Shown in pieces: positions 1 to 7,589 of a stretch of DNA of 36,344 nt. Origin of the DNA: Gammaproteobacteria bacterium (lineage in GTDB: Bacteria; Pseudomonadota; Gammaproteobacteria; GCA-2400775); assembly GCA_015492075.1 (NCBI GenBank), contig WGFU01000043.1, positions 1 through 36,344 of the forward strand, given 5' to 3'. The notes below the pieces were generated by a model. It searched no databases. It was not told the DNA's origin and worked only from the letters and a program-made list of their open reading frames with translations. How positions within the stretch are numbered: the stretch's first letter is position 1; each line of letters begins with the position of its first letter. The translations under genes and the position numbers were made by a program.

Positions 1-190
1 CACCCACATCCCACCCGAGCACCAGTGCTGCGATCACACCCAGAGCGGCGATCTGTGCCACTGCCAAGTCAATGAAAATAATCCCGCGTCGTAGGACTTC
101 CCGCCCCAGCGGAACATGGGTGGCAAGTACCAGCAAACCCGCCAACAAGGGTAAGCCGATGATGTCAAATTCGAATCCAGCTGGGTTCAT
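1..190 (-). CDS. Metal ABC transporter permease, N-terminal part (cut by window edge)
   Basis: Inner-membrane permease of a zinc/manganese-type ABC importer; it would pass metal delivered by the periplasmic binding protein encoded just upstream. Only about 63 residues are visible. They start MNPAGFEFDIIGLPLLAG and contain a hydrophobic first helix, then the segment LGREVLRRGIIFIDLAVAQ, which fits ZnuB/MntB-type (ABC-3 family) permeases. The ATG overlaps the stop of the binding-protein gene in an ATGA, so the two are probably translationally coupled. The rest of the gene and any ATPase gene lie outside the window. Zinc rather than manganese is an inference. Confidence 0.8.
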   Translation of the reverse strand, partial: MNPAGFEFDIIGLPLLAGLLVLATHVPLGREVLRRGIIFIDLAVAQIAALGVIAALVLGWDVG

Positions 191-1086
191 GGCGCCACTG
201 CCAATAATTTATGCAGTGTATCGTCAAATAAGCCGAACAGATCCTGTGCCGCCTCCGAGCCACCCACTGTAAACGGCAGTTCAACTTTCACTATGCCAGT
301 GTGTTCGGACAGCCATGTCGCGCCTCTTTTATCCTGATAGGCGGCGTACATGATCATATCGGCGGGTTGCCGCTCCATTTGTGCAACCAACCTGGCCAAA
401 TCACCGCTACCAGGGGGAACGCCGGGTTTCGGTTCAATGGTAGCGACTCGTTCCAGCCCTAACCATTGATTCAGATAGGCCCAGCTGCGATGTTGCACCA
501 CCACGGTCATACCTTTGAGGGGTGCCGCTGTCTGCTCCCACCGGCCGATAGCAGACCGCCAACGGGCGAGAAAGTCATCCAGCTTTTTCTGGTACTGCTC
601 TGCATTATCCGGATCAATAGCCGACAGTCGCTGTGCCAGCACCTTGGCTACCGCCGTCAAATTATGCGGGTTCATCTGGATATGCGGGTTACCCTGGACA
701 TGAATATCACCCTCGGCGCGATCGAGCCGTTGCGGGCGATCCAGCAACGAAACGACCGTCGTCGTCGCCAGATAACCCGGCTGACCGGGCTGGATCCGCG
801 GATTGCTCGCGCGACGTAATAACAACGGCAACCACCCGCTCTCTAGTCCCGCACCCGTGCAGATGACGAAGTCTGCCTTGCGTATCCGCGCGATCAGACT
901 CGGCCGCGCCTGAATATGATGGGGATCCTGCATACCGGTCGTGGCTGATACCACCTTTACCAAGCCCCCGCCCACCTCCCGCGCTAAAGCGGCCCATTCT
1001 GGTTCACAGGCAAAAACCGATAGCGCTGCGGGTGAAGGCAACGGAATGGAAGTCACAATGCTAACTAGTAGTATGAAACGTAACAT
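187..1086 (-). CDS. Periplasmic metal (zinc-type) ABC transporter substrate-binding protein
   Basis: Cluster A-I solute-binding protein that captures Zn2+ (or Mn2+) in the periplasm for the downstream permease. I chose the ATG at 1086 (299 residues) because AAGGGGG lies just upstream and the product then begins with a clean signal peptide (MLRFILLVSIVTSIPLPSPA). Likely metal ligands are His in DPHHIQARPS near residue 56, His in NPHIQMNPHN near residue 137, and His in VVQHRSWAY near residue 200. The usual long His/Asp-rich loop of ZnuA is reduced to a short DIHVQGNPH stretch. The gene follows the outer-membrane protein gene by about 10 bp and overlaps the permease start. Metal specificity is inferred. 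Confidence 0.85.
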   Translation of the reverse strand: MLRFILLVSIVTSIPLPSPAALSVFACEPEWAALAREVGGGLVKVVSATTGMQDPHHIQARPSLIARIRKADFVICTGAGLESGWLPLLLRRASNPRIQPGQPGYLATTTVVSLLDRPQRLDRAEGDIHVQGNPHIQMNPHNLTAVAKVLAQRLSAIDPDNAEQYQKKLDDFLARWRSAIGRWEQTAAPLKGMTVVVQHRSWAYLNQWLGLERVATIEPKPGVPPGSGDLARLVAQMERQPADMIMYAAYQDKRGATWLSEHTGIVKVELPFTVGGSEAAQDLFGLFDDTLHKLLAVAP

Positions 1087-1096
1087 CTTGCCCCCT

Positions 1097-2422
1097 TCAA
1101 AACCGGTGCGCGCCGTGGGCACCCAGACTCATGATGTACTGGAGGTAAAAACGATCAACCGGTTTGATGTCCGAGTCATCTCGGCTGTACTGCAAGCGCA
1201 GGCGGCTGAATTCGCTGTTCGACCAGTCCAGCATGGCCGCATAGATTTTCGGTGACACGCCCAGAGTATCCAGTGACGTACCAGAAAACGCGGAACCCGG
1301 ATCATCGGCATCTAGCCGAGCGTAGCGCATGCCTGCTCGCCACTGTGGCATAAACTGATAAACGCCTTCAAGATAGCCACCCCATTGGTCTTCATCGTAT
1401 GCCAATGAGCCACCTCCGCCTGGTGCAAACATCCCGTCCTGATTCTGCCAAAACAGCGCGCCTTCAAGCTTCAGGTTAGTCCGGTACAAATTACCGTGGG
1501 GCGCCCATTTCCATACACCATCGACGATCGCTAGATCGACATCTCCATCAAAGCCATCGTCATCAGCGGAGACCCTGTCTTTGGCGCGTGCCGACAGCCA
1601 GGACAGTCCTGCTTGCCAACTATGACTGACACCAACATCTCCACCGGCACGACCAAACAGACTCCAAGCACCCTTACCATCACCGCCCGAGCCACCAGCG
1701 GGGAACTTTGCGCCCCGCAGCCACTCCGCGCCCACTTCTATGAACAAGTCGGTCGGTGCCAGCCAACTTAATTGGATGCCATCGTCCAGATATTGGCCGT
1801 TCAGAAACACTCGGTATGGTAACGGCCGATCAACGAAATCGTCGGCGTGCCGATGAAACTGGTTACGATAAGCAATGCCAGAGAAAAACCGGCCACCCCG
1901 CAGCTTCAGACCTTGTGACAACGCCAGCGTCTCGAACCAGGCCTCCTCCAGTTCGACCTCTGTCGAGCCATTCTCGTCAGCGACGGCCAGTGTGTAGTTA
2001 CCAAAGAACTTATCATCAATATTCGCCTTGGCGTTGAATTCAGTCTCGCCCACAGAAAACCCATCCTCTCCCAAACTGGCTTCTTCGCCGAGTATGAAGC
2101 CAGGAATAGCGGAATCATTATCACGCGAAAAACTCGAAGCCGTGCCAGTCAACACGACGCCAATCGACGGATTAAAGTCATTTGGCTTTTCCTGGACGGC
2201 GGACACTTTTGGCACAACCACATCTGCGAGCGCAGATGATTTCTGTGGTAAATATTCAAGCGACTCAATACGTTCTTCCAGTACGCTGATCCTAGCCTCA
2301 TAGGCTTGTTTGATTTCCGAGAGTTCTTTTCTGAGCACATCAATGTTCGCCGTCTCGACGGCAGATACAGCATTCATAGATATTGTATAAATTAGAAACA
2401 TGACCAAGCATTTAGCGCACAT
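1097..2422 (-). CDS. Outer-membrane beta-barrel (porin-like) protein of a metal-uptake locus
   Basis: 441 residues from the ATG at 2422, which has GGAGG five bases upstream; a TTG four codons earlier is less likely. A signal peptide (cleavage predicted after NAVSA) is followed by a short coiled coil (about residues 25-60, rich in Glu/Leu/Ile/Arg), a linker with Pro/Ser, then repeated amphipathic strands with aromatic girdle residues (GGYLEGVYQFMPQWRAGMRYARL is typical) and a terminal Phe, as expected for BamA-inserted barrels. It resembles barrel proteins encoded beside zinc ABC transporters in other Proteobacteria. Its position between a small metal-motif protein and the binding protein suggests it lets metal cross the outer membrane. 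I do not recognise a gene name. Confidence 0.75.
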   Translation of the reverse strand: MCAKCLVMFLIYTISMNAVSAVETANIDVLRKELSEIKQAYEARISVLEERIESLEYLPQKSSALADVVVPKVSAVQEKPNDFNPSIGVVLTGTASSFSRDNDSAIPGFILGEEASLGEDGFSVGETEFNAKANIDDKFFGNYTLAVADENGSTEVELEEAWFETLALSQGLKLRGGRFFSGIAYRNQFHRHADDFVDRPLPYRVFLNGQYLDDGIQLSWLAPTDLFIEVGAEWLRGAKFPAGGSGGDGKGAWSLFGRAGGDVGVSHSWQAGLSWLSARAKDRVSADDDGFDGDVDLAIVDGVWKWAPHGNLYRTNLKLEGALFWQNQDGMFAPGGGGSLAYDEDQWGGYLEGVYQFMPQWRAGMRYARLDADDPGSAFSGTSLDTLGVSPKIYAAMLDWSNSEFSRLRLQYSRDDSDIKPVDRFYLQYIMSLGAHGAHRF

Positions 2423-2491
2423 AATTGCCTCCAACTGAGCATGGCTAAATGAAAAACGGAACCAGTCGGTGCCGCCGTATAAAACAGATTA

Positions 2492-2797
2492 TTAGGTCAG
2501 ATAGGTGAAGGGAGGTGCGCGGGACAGAAACGCTAGTATGTGTACTGCATCTAATCGTTGCTGTTGTGTCGTTAGAACAGGAATCGAGGAAACCTTGACC
2601 AGCGATATTGAAATGGATACAGAAACACCAGAACTTGATTGTTGCGCAAGCAGGCATAGCGCACAGCTTGCCGAGAGATCTTTGCCTACGCCGTGATCAT
2701 GCGCCAGTGCGAGCGACTGGCCAAGCAGCATCGCCAGAATTAACACCCAGTGCGAAATTCTGCGAACAGATTTTTTATCTATAGCCAATGTGGACAT
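2492..2797 (-). CDS. Small membrane/periplasmic protein with HDHG and CxxC (DUF2946-like)
   Basis: 101 residues. A basic N-terminus and a hydrophobic segment (WVLILAMLLGQSLALA, about residues 17-32) look like a signal peptide or anchor. Then come HDHG, the pair CALC and a C-terminal RAPP. This layout matches DUF2946-type proteins, which often lie in metal-transport loci; their role is unknown. His and Cys pairs make metal binding possible. It is the first gene of the putative metal-import operon, 69 bp ahead of the barrel gene. No ribosome-binding site precedes the ATG; the predicted promoter would give a leader of only a few bases. Confidence 0.65.
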   Translation of the reverse strand: MSTLAIDKKSVRRISHWVLILAMLLGQSLALAHDHGVGKDLSASCALCLLAQQSSSGVSVSISISLVKVSSIPVLTTQQQRLDAVHILAFLSRAPPFTYLT

Positions 2798-2809
2798 AAT
2801 ATAGAATGA

Positions 2810-2838
2810 AACATAGGCTATGCCATGCTGGCGGTCAA
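2810..2838 (-). promoter_or_regulatory. Predicted sigma70 promoter of the metal-import operon
   Basis: On the minus strand, TTGACC (2833-2838) and TATGTT (2810-2815) are separated by exactly 17 bp. Transcription would start only a few bases before the ATG at 2797, which lacks a Shine-Dalgarno. A palindrome CATAGGCTATG (2812-2822) overlaps the -10 and spacer, a natural operator position. I see no convincing match to the Zur consensus. Confidence 0.5.
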
Positions 2839-2894
2839 GCTACCATTTTACTCTCCATCAACATACATGGATGAAGTTAAACGAAGCATAGCCT
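2815..2894. repeat. Nine-base inverted repeat upstream of the metal-import operon
   Basis: AGGCTATGC (2815-2823) and its exact complement GCATAGCCT (2886-2894) are 62 bp apart. A smaller pair, TCCAT (2854-2858) / ATGGA (2867-2871), lies inside. The right-hand copy overlaps the predicted promoter. It could be a pair of operator half-sites, or the stem of a longer leader if transcription also starts further upstream. Confidence 0.4.
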
Positions 2895-2919
2895 GACGAG
2901 ACAAGCTTATATACATCGA

Positions 2920-2967
2920 GATGCCGCCTGTTCTCCTCTGTGAGGGAAGTGGCATCGCCAAGGCGAT
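2920..2967. other. Fold-rich intergenic segment, possible small RNA body
   Basis: GATGCC (2920-2925) pairs with GGCATC (2951-2956), enclosing CCTC-TGT-GAGG (2935-2945). The same GGCATC overlaps a second hairpin ATCGCCAAGGCGAT (2954-2967), so the two folds exclude each other. On the plus strand a perfect terminator follows at 3002-3045. I found no convincing plus-strand promoter, and the small open frame here looks spurious. Confidence 0.25.
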
Positions 2968-3001
2968 CGAACCGATAGACAATATTGGGAGCAATCAAAT
3001 A

Positions 3002-3045
3002 GTTAAAAAGCCCCGTGCTTTCAGAAAAACACGGGGCTTTTTAAC
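3002..3045. terminator. Bidirectional intrinsic terminator behind the tRNA operon
   Basis: A perfect 16-bp inverted repeat: left arm 3002-3017, right arm 3030-3045 (CACGGGGCTTTTTAAC), with a 12-base loop. The GC core is flanked by T tracts in both directions, so it can stop transcription on either strand. On the minus strand it lies 31 bases beyond tRNA-Glu. Confidence 0.9.
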
Positions 3046-3076
3046 TTCTTATAGTTCAATGAACTACAAGCCAAAA

Positions 3077-3152
3077 TGGCGTCCCCAAGGGGATTCGAAC
3101 CCCTGTTGCCGCCGTGAAAGGGCAGTGTCCTAGGCCTCTAGACGATGGGGAC
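3077..3152 (-). tRNA. tRNA-Glu (TTC)
   Basis: 76 bases including an encoded CCA. The acceptor stem GTCCCCA pairs with TGGGGAC, the T-loop is GGTTCGAATC, and the anticodon TTC sits at 3116-3118 in loop CTTTCAC. It is nearly identical to E. coli tRNA-Glu. It is transcribed after tRNA-Ala; the cognate synthetase gene gltX lies immediately upstream. A small palindrome TAGTTCA-A-TGAACTA (3052-3066) separates it from the terminator. Confidence 0.97.
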
Positions 3153-3176
3153 TAAACTTGGGATCTAGTCGTTTTC

Positions 3177-3252
<76 letters not shown>

Positions 3253-3264
3253 AAGAGGAGCGCA

Positions 3265-3293
3265 ACTTTACGATAGCACTTGGTTTCTGTCAA
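3265..3293 (-). promoter_or_regulatory. Promoter of the tRNA-Ala/tRNA-Glu unit
   Basis: On the minus strand, a perfect -35 TTGACA (3288-3293) and a -10 TAAAGT (3265-3270) are 17 bp apart. A GCGC-type discriminator follows, as is common at stringently controlled stable-RNA promoters. It lies in the 51-bp gap after gltX, so the tRNAs need not rely on gltX transcription. Confidence 0.75.
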
Positions 3294-3303
3294 GAGATTT
3301 GCT

Positions 3304-4710
3304 CTATGCTATCTGCGCTGAGATAAACGCCAATGCTTTATCAAGACGGTTCAACGTGGTTTCCCTGCCCAATAATACCAGCGTCACATCAATAGGCGGT
3401 GAGACACTGCCACCACTGATGGCCACGCGCAATGGCTGCGCTAATTTACCCAGCTTGAGCTCATAGCGCTCTGCCGTCGCTATCAAAGCACCATGCAGTG
3501 GCTGTGCCGACCAATCATTCAGCGCAGCAAAGGCGTCACGCAAGGCGCGCAAAGGTTCGGCTATCGTCGGTTTAAGGTTTTTCCTGGCCGCTTTTTCATC
3601 ATAGCTGTCAAATTCCTGAAAAAAGAAGCGGCTGTTTTGCGCCATCTCAACCAGCGTTTTAGCGCGTTCGCGTTGTGCTAAAACGATATCCGCCAACGCA
3701 GGTCCGTGACTCGTATCAACACCCAGTTGCTCAAAATGAAAAGCTAAACGTCTGGCCGTCTGCTCGGGGTCGCCCTCTTTAATGTAATGCTGATTCAACC
3801 ACTGCAGCTTGCTGGTATTGAATGCAGCAGCTGATTTGCTCACTGCACCGAGATCGAATAGTGCAACCATTTCTTCTCGAGAAAATATCTCTTGATCGCC
3901 ATGTGACCAACCGAGGCGCACCAAATAATTCAGCAAGGCCTCAGGTAAATAGCCGTCATCACGATACTGCATGACGCTAACGGCACCATGGCGTTTTGAC
4001 AGCCGTTTACCATCGTCGCCCAATATCATCGGTACATGAGCGTATTGAGGAATATCCGCAGCCAGGGCTTTTAGAATATTAATCTGTCGTGGCGTGTTGT
4101 TAACATGGTCATCGCCACGAACAATATGTGTAATTCCCATGTCCCAATCATCCACCACCACAGTAAGATTGTAGGTTGGCGTACCATCGGTGCGGGCAAT
4201 AACAAGATCATCTAATTCTTTGTTATCAAAAACGATAAGCCCGCGAATTTCGTCTTTAAATACCACCTCACCCGCAGTCGGGTTACGGAAACGAATGACA
4301 TGCGGCGCGCCTTCTTCCGGTGCTGCGGTTAAGTCACGGCAGCGCCCATCATAACGCGGCTTTTGCTTATTCGCCATTTGCTCAGCTCTCAGGGTTTGCA
4401 GTCTTTCTTTGCTGCAATAACAACGATAAGCATGACCTCCATCAAGCAACTGGTCTATGACTTGCTGATAACGATCCATGCGCTCGGTCTGGTAATATGG
4501 CCCCTCATCATAATCAAGACCGAGCCACTCCATACCGTCGAGAATCGCCTGCACAGACTCTGGTGTCGAACGCTCGCGATCGGTGTCTTCTATGCGTAGC
4601 ACAAACTGGCCGCCATAGCGTCGCGCATAGAGCCAAGCATAAAGCGCGGTACGAGCGCCGCCAACGTGGAGATAGCCTGTTGGGCTGGGGGCAAAGCGAG
4701 TCTTAATCAT
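3304..4710 (-). CDS. gltX: Glutamyl-tRNA synthetase
   Basis: Class Ib enzyme that attaches Glu to tRNA-Glu in the cytoplasm. It is 468 residues, close to the 471 of E. coli. The HIGH-type motif is [14 protein letters not shown] (residues 8-21) and the KMSKS-type motif is KRLSKRH (235-241). The zinc-knuckle region keeps Cys98, Cys100 and Cys124, but the His expected two residues after the last Cys in E. coli reads Asp. GAAGG precedes the ATG. The gene directly precedes tRNA-Ala and tRNA-Glu, so enzyme and substrate RNA are neighbours. Confidence 0.97.
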   Translation of the reverse strand: MIKTRFAPSPTGYLHVGGARTALYAWLYARRYGGQFVLRIEDTDRERSTPESVQAILDGMEWLGLDYDEGPYYQTERMDRYQQVIDQLLDGGHAYRCYCSKERLQTLRAEQMANKQKPRYDGRCRDLTAAPEEGAPHVIRFRNPTAGEVVFKDEIRGLIVFDNKELDDLVIARTDGTPTYNLTVVVDDWDMGITHIVRGDDHVNNTPRQINILKALAADIPQYAHVPMILGDDGKRLSKRHGAVSVMQYRDDGYLPEALLNYLVRLGWSHGDQEIFSREEMVALFDLGAVSKSAAAFNTSKLQWLNQHYIKEGDPEQTARRLAFHFEQLGVDTSHGPALADIVLAQRERAKTLVEMAQNSRFFFQEFDSYDEKAARKNLKPTIAEPLRALRDAFAALNDWSAQPLHGALIATAERYELKLGKLAQPLRVAISGGSVSPPIDVTLVLLGRETTLNRLDKALAFISAQIA

Positions 4711-4752
4711 GAAACCTTCAACTAGTGGTATAAAGCGGCGTATTTTAGCAGC

Positions 4753-6069
4753 TCAGGTCGAGTTACTCGCCACTATTTTCCGCTTGCACCTTAGATCAAC
4801 CATTGCGGCAAGTGCGATCACGCCAAATTCAACGATCCGCAGCCATAGCGGTATGGCGTATGCCTCCAACTCCGAGCCAGGTATATGCAGCCCGACACAA
4901 TACGATAACAATAAAGCCACGGATGCCGTCCAGGCCCATACGCTGGGATAAATCACAGCAAACGGCAGCACCCACAGCCAGTACCAGGCATTGATAACCG
5001 GAGCCACCAACAAAAACAGGGCGAAGACCCAGTCCGCCCGCGGCAATGAAAACCCGGGCTGGCGCTGGGTATGAAAAAAATACCAGCTCAGCCAGGCCAG
5101 AAACACTGCCGCTAATAGCACTTTAGTCGCGCTATCAGGCAGAACGGTATTCAGCAGCGCATAAATAGCGGCATTGAACTCCCAATACTGGGCAAAAACA
5201 AACAGACTAAAGAAATCATTGCCACCTTGCAGGATGAACGGCGCATAGAGCGCAAGCAGGCTGGCGCCAAATAGCAGCCAGTATTTCGCTGACAATCGCC
5301 ATAGCAGCCAAGGCACAATTAGTACGGCGAATACCTTTGCGGCAACAGCCAGCGCCATGACCATTACGGCAGCGAAATAGTGTTGTCGCAAACGTAAAAA
5401 CAGCGCGGCAAACAATAAAAACACGCCAATACCATCGGGATGCGCGGTAAAGGCAATCTCTTTGATAACGAGCGGACACCAGGCGTAGAGCAGCACAAAT
5501 TTAACAGGCGCCAACCGTAATAACATTGTGATCAAGGCTAAATCGGCACCCAGCATGATGAGCTTTAGCCCCCACAGCTGGCCCGGGCTAATGAGATATG
5601 CCAGCGCAAAAAGGTATTGCAAGGTTGGCCCGTAGATCGTCGGTAAGTCGGGGTTGTTGATTTGGCCCACGATCTCAACAAAACGATCGGGCATATTATC
5701 CGTCGCAAAAAATGCTGCCGGCGCGACGCCATAGGGTGTGCCATCGGTAATGAAACGGTAGCCATCCCATAGATAACGGTACCAGTCATCCTCCAGCAGT
5801 GGCTCACCCCAGAGTCCTATCACACGGAAAACAAGTGCCCACAAGAACAAGCTGCGGGTACTGCTATAACTGGCACCGCTATAATTGGCGCTGGTGCTGA
5901 AGGCAGCCAGCCATAGCAGGATCAATATTAATTCCACTAACAAGAACTCGTACAAGCCGAGTCCGTTTGCGCCCTGCTGCAACATGACCATTGTCAAATA
6001 AACCAGCGCTGTAGCGCCGCCACAAATATTTATGAACAAAACAACATCATTTCGTGGCATTCTTGACAT
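4753..6069 (-). CDS. Polytopic GT-C-like glycosyltransferase (GT87/DUF2029 type)
   Basis: 438 residues with about ten hydrophobic segments spread over the whole length. An acidic motif in the first large outward loop, LEDDWYRYLWDGY (about residues 96-108), is typical of GT-C enzymes that move a sugar from a polyprenyl-phosphate donor on the outer face of the inner membrane. The acceptor cannot be told from sequence. The gene is 42 bp upstream of gltX and diverges from the secreted protein and GT2 genes; the GT2 product could supply its lipid-linked sugar. The ATG at 6069 has no clear ribosome-binding site, and the Met three codons later is an alternative. Confidence 0.65.
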   Translation of the reverse strand: MSRMPRNDVVLFINICGGATALVYLTMVMLQQGANGLGLYEFLLVELILILLWLAAFSTSANYSGASYSSTRSLFLWALVFRVIGLWGEPLLEDDWYRYLWDGYRFITDGTPYGVAPAAFFATDNMPDRFVEIVGQINNPDLPTIYGPTLQYLFALAYLISPGQLWGLKLIMLGADLALITMLLRLAPVKFVLLYAWCPLVIKEIAFTAHPDGIGVFLLFAALFLRLRQHYFAAVMVMALAVAAKVFAVLIVPWLLWRLSAKYWLLFGASLLALYAPFILQGGNDFFSLFVFAQYWEFNAAIYALLNTVLPDSATKVLLAAVFLAWLSWYFFHTQRQPGFSLPRADWVFALFLLVAPVINAWYWLWVLPFAVIYPSVWAWTASVALLLSYCVGLHIPGSELEAYAIPLWLRIVEFGVIALAAMVDLRCKRKIVASNST

Positions 6070-6154
6070 GAATTATTTATAGGCTAAATTGTCGTTTCAG
6101 TCACTGAACACGCAGGATAGCAGATTGATTAATCAAAGCCCTTGGAGAAACCAG

Positions 6155-6505
6155 ATGTACGCACCCAGCAAACACTTGACACCAATTGTAAAACGAAGCA
6201 GTACTTTTTTATTACTATTGTTAACCTTAGGCCTCAGTTCTATCGCATTGGCATCGGGTGGCAGTCACTATAGTGGCAGCAGTGGCAAACCCAAGCTCGA
6301 CAGTGTGCGCTATGCCTTGGGCAAACAGGTCTACAAAAACCATATCAATTGTGACAATTGCTTAATCAACCAATCCAAAGTATCTAAACCAGAAGCTCTA
6401 TCCCTGTACAAACAAATCAAGAAAAACAAAAACCTCAAACAGTCTTTGTCTAAAAAAGAACGTAAGGCGCTAAAGTATTATATGCGTGAACGCTTTAAGC
6501 TCTAA
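6155..6505 (+). CDS. Secreted protein with degenerate cytochrome-c-like CxxC
   Basis: 116 residues from the ATG at 6155, chosen for GGAG eight bases upstream and because a signal peptide follows (hydrophobic FLLLLLTLGLSSIALA, cleavage near ALAS). The mature part begins with Gly/Ser-rich sequence, then YALGKQVYKNHINCDNCLI and a very Lys-rich tail. The GKxVY...CxxC layout recalls the heme-attachment site of small c-type cytochromes, but the His that should follow the second Cys is Leu, so heme attachment is not expected. The two Cys could form a disulfide or bind metal. It sits 5 bp ahead of a GT2 gene, probably as an operon. Function unknown. Confidence 0.6.
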   Translation: MYAPSKHLTPIVKRSSTFLLLLLTLGLSSIALASGGSHYSGSSGKPKLDSVRYALGKQVYKNHINCDNCLINQSKVSKPEALSLYKQIKKNKNLKQSLSKKERKALKYYMRERFKL

Positions 6506-6510
6506 GCAGC

Positions 6511-7278
6511 ATGCTTCGTCGACATCACATCTCTGCCATCATCCCAGCCAGAAACGAAGAAGGCGCCATCGGCCTAGTAGTCGCCAGCCTCAAGCAACTA
6601 CGCAATGCAGATAGTACAGCGCTCATCGATGATATTATTGTCTGCGACAATGGCTCAACAGATAACACCTTGCACATCGCCAGATTATATGGCGCACGCG
6701 TTGTCAAACAGGCGATTCCTGGTTATGGCATTGCCTGCCTGACAGCCATAGCAGCGCTGTCGGCAGATACCGATATTGTTTTATTTGTTGATGGCGATCA
6801 CTCATGCAACCCCTTACAAGCGCACCCTCTATGCCAGGCGGTTGTTGATGGTGCTGATCTCGCCATTGGTTCACGCAAGTTGGGTTATATTGAAGTCAAT
6901 GCCATGAGCGCTGCGCAGCGTTTTGGCAACGCTCTTGCTTGCTGGATATTAAGCCGTCTTTACCGCCGCACTGTTAGCGACCTCGGCCCGTATCGCGCAA
7001 TCAGCAAAGCCAGGCTCGATGCGCTTCAAATGCGAGACCGCAGCTTTGGCTGGACCGTGGAAATGCAAGCCAAGGCCTTGGAGCGTCGTTATAACATCAA
7101 GGAAATCCCCGTCGATTGCCTACGCCGTATCGGTGTTTCCAAGATCAGCGGCACAATATCTGGCGTTATTGGTGCAGGCAAGGGTATTTTGTCGACAATA
7201 TTCAAGGTTTGGTGGCAACATCGGCGCCGCGCTAAGGCTGCACCTGTTGCACTTGGAAAAAGCAACAGCGAAGCATAG
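6511..7278 (+). CDS. GT2 glycosyltransferase (polyprenyl-phosphate sugar synthase type)
   Basis: 255 residues. The GT-A fold core is clear: SAIIPARNEEGAIGLVV near the start, the nucleotide-binding CDNGSTDNT (about residues 47-55), the metal-binding DGD in LFVDGDHS (about 92-99), and IGSRK. It resembles dolichyl/undecaprenyl-phosphate mannose or glucose synthases but has no C-terminal membrane helices. It probably transfers a sugar from UDP or GDP to a polyprenyl phosphate at the inner face of the membrane, and the divergent GT-C enzyme could use the product. The sugar is not predictable. It follows the secreted protein gene by 5 bp. Confidence 0.75.
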   Translation: MLRRHHISAIIPARNEEGAIGLVVASLKQLRNADSTALIDDIIVCDNGSTDNTLHIARLYGARVVKQAIPGYGIACLTAIAALSADTDIVLFVDGDHSCNPLQAHPLCQAVVDGADLAIGSRKLGYIEVNAMSAAQRFGNALACWILSRLYRRTVSDLGPYRAISKARLDALQMRDRSFGWTVEMQAKALERRYNIKEIPVDCLRRIGVSKISGTISGVIGAGKGILSTIFKVWWQHRRRAKAAPVALGKSNSEA

Positions 7279-7301
7279 TTATCATCGTTGCATGCTAACT
7301 G

Positions 7302-7487
7302 TTAATGCGCTTTATTTTTTGTTTTGCCGCAGCGTTGACAACGATAGGCCGTGACCAGCTTTCCTGACCTGGTATCAAACTGGTTCTTTGTCACCACTTT
7401 CCATTTATGAAAACCATGCGAACACATGGTTTTTTCTTTCGCCTTCTTTTTTAATGAAGGTCTTTTAAAGGGAGCAACATTAGACAT
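7302..7487 (-). CDS. 61-residue zinc-ribbon protein
   Basis: I start it at the ATG at 7487 because GGAGG precedes it; the frame is open further upstream but that part is not protein-like. A basic N-terminus (KRPSLKKKAKEK) is followed by CSHGFHKW and a C-terminal CQRCGKTK: Cys/His followed about 30 residues later by CxxC, a possible four-ligand zinc ribbon. The net charge is strongly positive, which suggests nucleic-acid binding. It lies 102 bp downstream of the SrmB-type helicase gene on the same strand, so an RNA-related role is possible but unproven. Confidence 0.6.
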   Translation of the reverse strand: MSNVAPFKRPSLKKKAKEKTMCSHGFHKWKVVTKNQFDTRSGKLVTAYRCQRCGKTKNKAH

Positions 7488-7589
7488 TGATCCTCCACAC
7501 CACACTCCAAGCGGACAACATGGCTTAGCTTTCGCTTGTTTTAGATTTGACCACGCGTCGCTTAGGCGCCGACAAGCCATCGCCACTTG

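Noticed and set aside
2780-2830. Zur operator ahead of the metal-import operon
   Set aside because: The AT-rich stretch around 2795-2812 has no palindrome close to the known Zur consensus; only the CATAGGCTATG palindrome is real.
2921-3133. 70-residue plus-strand open frame
   Set aside because: It runs through the terminator hairpin and into tRNA-Glu on the opposite strand and has no protein-like features.
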